From Candidatus Nitrosopelagicus sp. (GTDB taxonomy: Archaea; Thermoproteota; Nitrososphaeria; Nitrososphaerales; Nitrosopumilaceae), in NCBI GenBank assembly GCA_018691945.1, contig JABHJJ010000142.1, forward strand, positions 1-6,625: 6,625 bases of DNA. Reading direction: 5' to 3'. Shown piece after piece: positions 1-6,198 of the stretch. A program made the position numbers and the translations under genes. The notes beneath the pieces are model-generated. The model searched no databases. It worked only from the letters and a program-made list of their open reading frames with translations, and had not been told where the DNA came from. Positions within the stretch are counted from its first letter, which is position 1. Every line of letters starts with the position of its first letter.

Positions 1-27
1 AATTATTTCATATATCAAAGAATTATC

Positions 28-34
28 AAAAAAA
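28..34 (-). terminator. Possible U-tract terminator after smc
   Basis: Read on the minus strand, a run of seven T residues begins 6 nt after the smc stop codon, within an AT-rich stretch. Archaeal RNA polymerase is known to terminate at U-runs without needing a hairpin, so this is a plausible end for the smc transcript. AT-rich DNA gives such runs by chance, and only 39 bp are visible beyond the gene, so the call is weak. Confidence 0.35.
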
Positions 35-39
35 TAACA

Positions 40-3000
40 TTATTGATTTGAAAGAGTGGATAACAATCGCTTATCTTTGTATTTTACAACATGTGAGACA
101 CCATGTTTTGGAAATACGCCATAGATTAAGCGTGCTTTTTCTACAACCGAATCTTTGAGCGATACCATGATAAATTGACTACCTTCAGATCTCTCTTTAA
201 TAATATTCGATAGCTTCTCCGTATTTGGTGCATCAAGTGCTGCATCAATCTCATCAAACAGGTAAAATGGAGAAGGGTTTAGTTTTTGTAGCGCCAACAC
301 AAAGACTGTTGCAGCAAGAGTTTTCTCACCACCACTAATCGATGTTGACTCTCTCTTTGGCTTTCCAGGGAATTGAATTAAATAATTTAATCCAGAATTA
401 AATATGTCATCTTCATTTTCTAGTTCAAGCCAAGCACTTCCACCTGTCATCTTTGAGAATGCATCTTTTACCTGAGTATCTACTATATCAAATGCATCAA
501 GGAATGTTTGTCTCTTATCTTTTTCTACAGATTCAATGAATGCAACAATTGTATTACGTTCTCTTTCAAGCATATTCTTTTTTGAAGATGAGGATTTGTA
601 TCCATATGAAATCTCAACATATTGTATAGGTGCACCAGCATTAAGAGAATTTTTGATACGATTTTGTTCAGATTCAAGAGAGGAAATTGTAGATTCAACA
701 TCAAATACATCTATACTAGTATCAAATCCAAAGGTTGCAAGAAGTGATGTTATTTTAGATTCCTTTTGACGTAATTCGGTAAGATCACGATTTAGAGTAT
801 CAGTGTTTCTTTCACGTAATGAAATTTCTTTTGTTGAACCACGATCTTTGTCATTAAGACTTTCAAGACTGTTATCAAATTCATGCATTCGCTCTACAGA
901 TGTGCCTGAAGTAGAGATAAGATTTTGTTCATCATCACGTAGTTTAACAAGTTCAGCTTCAGATGTTTCCTTATCTTTTGTTGCACGACGCATATCAACT
1001 TCTAGATGGTATTTTTCTTGGTTCATAGAGGAACATGTGTGTTGAAGATTTTTCTTCTCACCCGTAATTTTTGTATCGAATGCCATCAATTCACCAAGAT
1101 GTTTTTGCTTCTTGTTAAGTTCATTCTGAATTGGTTCTAATTTTTTATCTTGCTCAATAATTTGTTCATTTACAAGTGTAATCTCGTTTGCAATTCTGTC
1201 CATCTGAGGTTCCGCATAATTATCCCTGACAAGTTTTATTTGAGATTCTAGAGATTCTAGGTGTGATTTACGATTAATTAATTCTCGCGAAATTCTTTCC
1301 TGAGTTCTTTGCAATTGATTAATCCTTGATTCGAATGATTTCTTATTTTGAGTGATTTGAGCAATTCTAGTTTTTAGCTCAGAGAGGCTATTTGTGGTAG
1401 TAGTCATTCCAAGTTCAGATAAAGATAGTCGCTTTTCGTAATTTTTTACGAGTAAATCCAGTTTTTTTGCACGATTTTTCTTTTTTAGTACAGTTTGTCT
1501 TAATGCAGCAATTAATTGTTGGAGACCCTCGACTGAATCACTCATGTTAATTATTTTTGTTAATTTTGAGATTTTTGAATTATTATCAATTACAACAGAT
1601 GTTGCTTTTGCTTCAAAGTATTCACCAGATATAGTAATTGCCTTGAAGCCAGATTTTGATAACTGGATTGCAATACTTCTAGATTCTACAAGAATTACAT
1701 TTCCAAAAAGAAATTTTTTTAGAGATAGAAATTTTTTCTCACATTTTACATAATCAGACAGAATTCCTAAAACACCTTTTTGTTTTGGGAATTCAATATT
1801 TACTTCAGGTATTGCGTCTAATGGAATGATTTTGAGTTTTGGTAATTTTTTATCTGTAACAAATTCTGCAAGGGAGATAAGAGATTCAAAGTCTTTTACA
1901 ACTACAGCTTTAATCCAATCAGAACAGACTGCAAGTGATGCACGTTCATATTTTTTGTCCCAAGAAAGTATTTCATACACTAACCCCTCTATACCAAAAT
2001 CTTGCATACTATGTTTGAGTTTTGATATAGAGTAATCTTCATGCATTATTCCTTTTGCAAATTTAATTTTTGTTTCATACTTATTTGCACCTTTAGATGA
2101 TGCGTCAATTAATTCAGAAAGTTCATGTATGTCACTTTCAGATTTTGTTTTTTCATCTGTGAATTTTCTTATTCGCAAATTAATTTCAGAGACAGAGTGT
2201 CTATGATTTTGTATTATACGTTCAAGTTTCATTTTTTGTCGCTCAAGTGTTTCAAGACTCTGTACAAGTCCATTAAATTTTTCCTGATTTGATAAAAGTT
2301 TTTCATTTCCATTTGTTGAGTGTGAATCAAATTCTCCAACAGCAAGTTTAGTTGCAGTGATTTTGTCTGTTAAGCGTTGAATTTTTTGATCAACATCTCG
2401 TTTTTGTGTAATTACTTCAGATTGTTTTCGTAGTGCATCAGTCTTTTGAGTTTTAAGATTTTTTGTTTTGTCATCAAATGAATTTACAGTTTCACGAAGT
2501 TTTCTTATTTCATCTTTAAAGTAGGATAATTGAGATTCAGAAAATGATTTTTGTAATTGTAAATTATCAAGATTTAGTTTATGATCAGGAAGATTTTTGT
2601 CAATTTCAGTCAGACGGCTAGTACTTGTTTTAATCATGCTGTCAGCCTCATCAAATTTTCTCCGTTCATAACTTAATTTAGTCTCAATTTCAGATTTTGA
2701 TTTGTTAAATGTATTAACTTCATCCATGAATTCAGTTTTTTGTTTTCGTATCTCAGTGATTTCTTTTCTAAGTATAGTTCGTTCTTCTTCTAGATGTTTA
2801 ATTTCTGAATTTAATGAATTGAGAGTTTTTTCTTTAGATGATTTTTCAGATTGGATTGTTTTCAAATTTGATGCTGCAGATATTGCACGATATCGGTTTA
2901 GTTCACGTTCAAGAATGTCATATCGAAGTTTTTTATTTCTCTCTTCTTCCAATTCATCAATTCTTTTCTTTACCTCACCCATTTTGGCCATTGCAATCTC

Positions 3001-3573
3001 TAATTTATGATCAGCATCAGTTAGCTGCTTTTCTGCTTCTTTTTTCTTTTCATAAAATGCTGAAAGCCCGATTAAATCCTCTATTACAACTCTTTTCTCA
3101 TCAGATGTCATTTCAGAGATTCTTGTAACAGTTCCTTGTTGAACGTTATTGATTTGATTTAGACCTGCATTTGCAATTTCCATGAGATCCAGAATTTTTG
3201 AGCGTTGGACTTTCTTTTTGTTAAGAAAGTAAATGTTGTCACCTTTGTCATTCATCTCTCGAGTTATTGTAACAATATCAGAATCGACAGGAATTTTTCT
3301 ATCCAAATTATCAAAATGAACACTAGTTCTAGCCATTTTTGGACCACGTCTTGTAGAACCTTCAACATCATGCATGAGACCACGCAGGTTTGGTGCACGC
3401 ATTATCTTCGCTCGGTTTTCCCCTAGTGCAAAAGTAATTGCGTCCAATATGTTACTTTTACCAGAACCATTTGGACCAGATATAGATACCAGTCCTGGTT
3501 CAAAATCTACGATCGTATTTTTGAATCCAAATGATTTGAAACCAAAAATCTCAACTTTTTTTACATGAACCAA
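40..3573 (-). CDS. smc: Chromosome segregation protein SMC
   Basis: This is a complete 1177-residue SMC ATPase, close to the usual family length. SMC dimers entrap DNA and, with kleisin partners, compact and segregate the chromosome. The N-terminal head has the Walker A motif GPNGSGKS at residues 33-40 and a Q-loop QQG near 145-147. Charged heptad-rich coiled coil runs from about 170 to 510, the hinge covers roughly 525-680, and the second coil continues to about 1000. The C-terminal head has the signature SGGEK at 1080-1084, Walker B ending in Asp1107-Glu1108, and a D-loop ALD near 1112-1114. The switch position after Walker B is MVSLKD, with no histidine. The start is TTG: an in-frame stop lies three codons upstream, and the next ATG falls after Walker A, so TTG is the only sensible start giving MVHVKKVEIFGFKSFG. 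The hinge lacks the usual C-terminal glycine-rich motif. No kleisin (scpA) gene is visible. A 9-bp direct duplication at 1242-1259 encodes a Leu-Glu-Ser pair in the coil. Confidence 0.97.
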   Translation of the reverse strand: MVHVKKVEIFGFKSFGFKNTIVDFEPGLVSISGPNGSGKSNILDAITFALGENRAKIMRAPNLRGLMHDVEGSTRRGPKMARTSVHFDNLDRKIPVDSDIVTITREMNDKGDNIYFLNKKKVQRSKILDLMEIANAGLNQINNVQQGTVTRISEMTSDEKRVVIEDLIGLSAFYEKKKEAEKQLTDADHKLEIAMAKMGEVKKRIDELEEERNKKLRYDILERELNRYRAISAASNLKTIQSEKSSKEKTLNSLNSEIKHLEEERTILRKEITEIRKQKTEFMDEVNTFNKSKSEIETKLSYERRKFDEADSMIKTSTSRLTEIDKNLPDHKLNLDNLQLQKSFSESQLSYFKDEIRKLRETVNSFDDKTKNLKTQKTDALRKQSEVITQKRDVDQKIQRLTDKITATKLAVGEFDSHSTNGNEKLLSNQEKFNGLVQSLETLERQKMKLERIIQNHRHSVSEINLRIRKFTDEKTKSESDIHELSELIDASSKGANKYETKIKFAKGIMHEDYSISKLKHSMQDFGIEGLVYEILSWDKKYERASLAVCSDWIKAVVVKDFESLISLAEFVTDKKLPKLKIIPLDAIPEVNIEFPKQKGVLGILSDYVKCEKKFLSLKKFLFGNVILVESRSIAIQLSKSGFKAITISGEYFEAKATSVVIDNNSKISKLTKIINMSDSVEGLQQLIAALRQTVLKKKNRAKKLDLLVKNYEKRLSLSELGMTTTTNSLSELKTRIAQITQNKKSFESRINQLQRTQERISRELINRKSHLESLESQIKLVRDNYAEPQMDRIANEITLVNEQIIEQDKKLEPIQNELNKKQKHLGELMAFDTKITGEKKNLQHTCSSMNQEKYHLEVDMRRATKDKETSEAELVKLRDDEQNLISTSGTSVERMHEFDNSLESLNDKDRGSTKEISLRERNTDTLNRDLTELRQKESKITSLLATFGFDTSIDVFDVESTISSLESEQNRIKNSLNAGAPIQYVEISYGYKSSSSKKNMLERERNTIVAFIESVEKDKRQTFLDAFDIVDTQVKDAFSKMTGGSAWLELENEDDIFNSGLNYLIQFPGKPKRESTSISGGEKTLAATVFVLALQKLNPSPFYLFDEIDAALDAPNTEKLSNIIKERSEGSQFIMVSLKDSVVEKARLIYGVFPKHGVSHVVKYKDKRLLSTLSNQ

Positions 3574-3598
3574 TGCAAATTATGAGCTATAGACTCGC

Positions 3599-3606
3599 AT
3601 AATTAA
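3599..3606 (-). promoter_or_regulatory. Putative TATA box of smc
   Basis: The minus strand reads TTAATTAT, centred about 29 bp upstream of the TTG start of smc. An archaeal TATA box sits about 26-27 bp before the transcription start, so transcription would begin only a few bases before the TTG. The sequence just before the start has no Shine-Dalgarno. Both points fit a leaderless or nearly leaderless mRNA and an smc promoter separate from ino1. AT-rich boxes are common by chance; the evidence is the spacing, which matches that of two other genes here. Confidence 0.45.
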
Positions 3607-3669
3607 TGTGAACAAGTAATTTTGACTTTGGTAACAAACTTTGTAATGCTACGAATAAAATTCTAGTTC

Positions 3670-4764
3670 TTATTCACCAGCAACAAATTTTTCAATTTCA
3701 GTTTTTGCAATAGGATCTGTCATCTGTTGTATTGGATGCTTCATCAGATATGCAGATGCAGGAATAATTGGACCTCCCATGCCACGATCAAGAGCAATTT
3801 TTGCAAGTCGTATAGCATCAATAACTATTCCAGCGGAATTTGCCTTGTCATCGACCTCAAGGCGTACTTCCATATTATATGGAATATTTGCCCATTGACG
3901 ACCTTCAATTCTCATAAACATGAGTTTCGTGTTACCTAAGAAAGGAATGAAATCTGAAGGGCCGACATAGATATTATCATCATCTAATCGATCTGTAAGC
4001 TGACTTTGAACACTCTCAGTTTTTGATATTCGTTTACTAACAAGACGTTCTTGTTCTTTCATATTTAGGAAATCAGTATTTCCTCCAACGTTAATCTGGT
4101 ATGTTTTTTCTATCTTTGTTCCACGTTCATCACATAGTCTTGCAAGTGTTCTATGAACTATGGTTGCTCCAACCTGTCCTTTAATATCGTCACCGATAAT
4201 TGGAATGTTTTTATCAGTGAATTTTTGTGCCCACTCTTTGTCAGATGCAATGAATGCAGGCATGCAATTAACAAATGCGGTGTTTGTATCCAAACATACT
4301 TGAGCCCAAAATTGAGTCGCCTTCTCAGAACCTACAGGAAGATATGACACGATCACTTCAACTCCTGTTTCTTCTAAAACTTTGATAATTTCTTCTCGTA
4401 ATTCAGACTCAGATTTTTCACTCTCAATTGGTTTGACCTTATTTTCAACCCAGATTCCAACACCATCCAAAGCAGGACTTTCATATACGGTGCCATTTGC
4501 TTTAGGCATGTCATTTTTTTCAATCCAGTTTACCATATTTGGGGATTCATAAATGGCCTCATTGATTGGTTTTCCAATCTTGTTTGCACCAACATCAAAT
4601 CCGGCGACAAAGTCAATATCATGAATAGTATAATCACGTAAGTTTTCATGGATTATCCCTGTGACTTTTTGAGAAGGGTTTTTTGAATAATATTCAATAC
4701 CTTGAATGAGTCCAGAAAAACAGTTTCCTAGACCAACTAAAGCAACTTTAATTTTTTCAGGCAT
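3670..4764 (-). CDS. ino1: Myo-inositol-1-phosphate synthase
   Basis: This 364-residue cytosolic enzyme converts glucose 6-phosphate to inositol 1-phosphate using NAD+ as an internal redox cofactor, the first step towards inositol lipids and other inositol compounds. It closely resembles the compact actinobacterial/archaeal form, such as Mycobacterium tuberculosis Ino1 (about 367 aa), rather than the longer eukaryotic form. Visible hallmarks are the Rossmann NAD-binding loop VGLGNCFSGL from residue 10, SYLPVGSE at 140-147, GDDIKGQVGATI at 191-202, NVGGNTDFLN at 225-234, SKRISK at 243-248, EVDDKANSAG at 303-312 and GGPIIPASAYLMK at 330-342. Lys244 and Lys248 align with the paired catalytic lysines of the yeast enzyme, and Lys342 is probably another catalytic lysine; both are from remembered alignments. 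The ATG start places the Rossmann strand at the usual distance from the N-terminus. In an archaeon the likely product is the head group of archaetidylinositol-type ether lipids, which is inference. It has its own promoter, shared divergently with the PAC2 gene, and lies 96 bp upstream of smc. Confidence 0.96.
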   Translation of the reverse strand: MPEKIKVALVGLGNCFSGLIQGIEYYSKNPSQKVTGIIHENLRDYTIHDIDFVAGFDVGANKIGKPINEAIYESPNMVNWIEKNDMPKANGTVYESPALDGVGIWVENKVKPIESEKSESELREEIIKVLEETGVEVIVSYLPVGSEKATQFWAQVCLDTNTAFVNCMPAFIASDKEWAQKFTDKNIPIIGDDIKGQVGATIVHRTLARLCDERGTKIEKTYQINVGGNTDFLNMKEQERLVSKRISKTESVQSQLTDRLDDDNIYVGPSDFIPFLGNTKLMFMRIEGRQWANIPYNMEVRLEVDDKANSAGIVIDAIRLAKIALDRGMGGPIIPASAYLMKHPIQQMTDPIAKTEIEKFVAGE

Positions 4765-4789
4765 TCGTCAAATTGTGAATTACTTCCAG

Positions 4790-4795
4790 TTTAAA
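4790..4795 (-). promoter_or_regulatory. Putative TATA box of ino1
   Basis: The palindromic hexamer TTTAAA is centred about 28 bp upstream of the ino1 ATG. On the minus strand it is preceded by an A-rich stretch (GGAAAAC) that could serve as a BRE. The spacing predicts transcription starting within about 3 nt of the ATG, a leaderless message, and no Shine-Dalgarno is seen before the start. Confidence 0.5.
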
Positions 4796-4812
4796 GTTTT
4801 CCTAGAAAGACA

Positions 4813-4820
4813 AATTATTT
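4813..4820 (+). promoter_or_regulatory. Putative TATA box of the PAC2 gene
   Basis: AATTATTT is centred about 28 bp before the PAC2 ATG, preceded by the purine-rich AAAGACA as a possible BRE. The interval between box and ATG holds no clear Shine-Dalgarno, so a leaderless transcript is likely. The box lies about 24 bp from the ino1 box in an 80-bp divergent intergenic region, so the two pre-initiation complexes would be close and could interfere or be co-regulated. Confidence 0.45.
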
Positions 4821-4844
4821 TACAGATGACATATTGAGTACAAT

Positions 4845-5555
4845 ATGACTAATGATATAGAAATTAAAGAGATTGTCCCAATAGATTTGGAAGGAGGTAC
4901 ACTTGTCAATGGATTTCCTTCATCTGGAATCACAAGTGCAATAGCTACAGAATCTTTGATTAATACGTCGAATTTTGAACTACAAGCAAATATTGATTCT
5001 GACAAATTTCCACCAATTAGTATTATAAAAAATGGAATGCCAAATTATGCAACTAGAATATTTGTAAATAGGGATCTAAAGGTTGGAATATTTTCTTCAT
5101 ATCTTACACTAGATGTAACAATGCATAGAACAGCTGCAAGGATGATGTTAGATTGGGCAAAAGAAAAAAAATGTTCAACTATTGTCAGTAGTATTACGGT
5201 AAAAGGATCAAATGAATTAGATGTGTTTGGAGTTGCATCAACAGGAAATGCCAGGGGAAAACTTGTTGAAAATGGAATTACAATGGTAGATCATGCAACA
5301 ATTCCAGGGATATCAGGAATATTACTGAATGAGGGTGCAACAAGAGGTCAGGATGTTATCGTATTATTAGTAAGTTCAAATAAGGAAATTCCAGATTTTA
5401 AGGCTACATCAAATTTATGTGAGACATTCTCTAAAATCATTCCAGGCATATCGTGTAATTTAACAAAGCTAGAAAATGAATCAAAAATTATTGAAGAACA
5501 ATTAAAACAAGCAACACAGAATACAAAAGATTTGGGCGACCACATCTACCGTTAA
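4845..5555 (+). CDS. PAC2-family proteasome assembly chaperone
   Basis: This 236-residue soluble protein belongs to the PAC2 family, whose archaeal members (PbaA, PbaB) and eukaryotic members (PAC1/Pba1, PAC2/Pba2) bind 20S proteasome alpha rings as assembly factors or activators. Family hallmarks are the N-terminal GFPSSG at residues 23-28, a VTMHRTA segment at 91-97, the strand and turn KGSNELDVFGVAST at 120-133, and PGISGILLNEG at 154-164, all in one domain of about 15-205. After it comes a charged helix (about 206-230, rich in Glu, Lys and Gln) likely to form a coiled coil. The final three residues are Ile-Tyr-Arg, matching the hydrophobic-Tyr-any (HbYX) motif used by proteasome activators and Pba proteins to dock into alpha-ring pockets. 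The ATG start gives the usual short lead to the domain. The gene diverges from ino1 and is followed 24 bp later by a LysE-type exporter on the same strand. Whether it works as an assembly factor or an activator cannot be read from the sequence. Confidence 0.9.
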   Translation: MTNDIEIKEIVPIDLEGGTLVNGFPSSGITSAIATESLINTSNFELQANIDSDKFPPISIIKNGMPNYATRIFVNRDLKVGIFSSYLTLDVTMHRTAARMMLDWAKEKKCSTIVSSITVKGSNELDVFGVASTGNARGKLVENGITMVDHATIPGISGILLNEGATRGQDVIVLLVSSNKEIPDFKATSNLCETFSKIIPGISCNLTKLENESKIIEEQLKQATQNTKDLGDHIYR

Positions 5556-5561
5556 TATTTA
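5552..5561 (+). promoter_or_regulatory. Possible TATA box of the LysE-family gene
   Basis: TTAATATTTA overlaps the PAC2 stop codon and is centred about 23-24 bp before the exporter's ATG, slightly closer than the 28-29 bp seen for the other genes here. No Shine-Dalgarno precedes that ATG, which argues for an own leaderless transcript over internal re-initiation in an operon. The short spacing and 24-bp intergenic gap leave co-transcription with PAC2 equally possible. Confidence 0.3.
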
Positions 5562-5579
5562 GATTCGATTCAATTCAAT

Positions 5580-6194
5580 ATGCAAGAAATATTTGGTTTT
5601 TTAGGATTAGTTATAGTAATTTCTGCATCAGGTGTTATGTCACCAGGTCCATTATTTGCAGCAAATGTAATGTACGGATTACGTGAAGGAAAGATTTCCG
5701 GGATAAAGATGGCTATAGGCCACACAATTGTGGAATTTCCTTTGATATTGTTATTAGGTATAGGATTTTTTTCTATAGAAAGTATTCCAGAAATAAGAAC
5801 TGCAATTACAATATTAGGTGCAGCAGGATTATTTGTATTTGCAATATTACAAATCAGGTCTGTTACAAAACAGAAATTTAACTTAGAAACAAAATCAGGG
5901 CAAGGACCATTTGTAGCAGGGATTGTTCTTAGTGCGTTAAATCCATTTTTTATTATTTGGTGGTTAACAATTGGTCTAGTATTAATTTCAGAATCAATTC
6001 AGAATTTTGGAATTATAGGAATTGTAATTCTATTTTTATTTCATATCTGGATGGATTATGCATGGTTATTTACAATTGCAACCTTTTCTTCAAAAGCAAA
6101 GAATTATCTGTCAAAGAGAAATTTTAAGTTAATAATTATTGGATTAAGCGTAGTTTTGATCTATTTTGGAATAAGTTTTCTATTCAAATTATAA
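5580..6194 (+). CDS. LysE/RhtB-family membrane exporter
   Basis: This 204-residue integral membrane protein has the length and pattern of the LysE/RhtB amino-acid exporter family, which pumps amino acids or related small metabolites out of the cell with the proton gradient. Six hydrophobic segments lie at about residues 5-27, 43-64, 72-95, 111-137, 142-170 and 182-203. Family hallmarks are SPGP at 21-24 in the first segment, followed by a glycine-rich loop (GLREGKISGIKMAIGH, 33-48), and Asn121-Pro122 with Trp127-Trp128 in the fourth. A hydrophilic loop with several Lys lies at about 93-109. The substrate cannot be told: family members carry lysine, threonine, homoserine, cysteine precursors and others, and archaeal members are mostly untested. 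The ATG start lies 24 bp after the PAC2 stop and gives no excess before the first helix. Its stop is 4 bp from the stop of the convergent Alba gene, so the two transcripts must overlap at their 3' ends or end abruptly. Confidence 0.9.
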   Translation: MQEIFGFLGLVIVISASGVMSPGPLFAANVMYGLREGKISGIKMAIGHTIVEFPLILLLGIGFFSIESIPEIRTAITILGAAGLFVFAILQIRSVTKQKFNLETKSGQGPFVAGIVLSALNPFFIIWWLTIGLVLISESIQNFGIIGIVILFLFHIWMDYAWLFTIATFSSKAKNYLSKRNFKLIIIGLSVVLIYFGISFLFKL

Positions 6195-6198
6195 CTAA

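Noticed and set aside
26..40. An ATG overlapping the smc stop codon (TAATG) on the minus strand, suggesting a coupled downstream gene such as scpA.
   Set aside because: The frame hits TGA after four codons because of the seven-T run, so no gene starts there. A downstream kleisin gene beyond the window remains possible but is not visible.
1242..1259. A 9-bp direct duplication (GAGATTCTA twice) within smc.
   Set aside because: It encodes a Leu-Glu-Ser duplication in the coiled coil and is ordinary low-complexity drift.
536..3568. Several plus-strand open frames of 64-102 codons opposite smc.
   Set aside because: They lie antisense to a clearly conserved coding region, match no family I recognise, and are expected as shadows of a long gene rich in Lys and Glu codons.
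3727..4347. Two plus-strand open frames opposite ino1.
   Set aside because: They are shadows of a conserved enzyme gene, with no recognisable domain or promoter spacing.
4820..5545. Two minus-strand open frames overlapping the PAC2 gene.
   Set aside because: The PAC2 protein has clear family motifs across this region; the antisense frames have low-complexity, unrecognised products.
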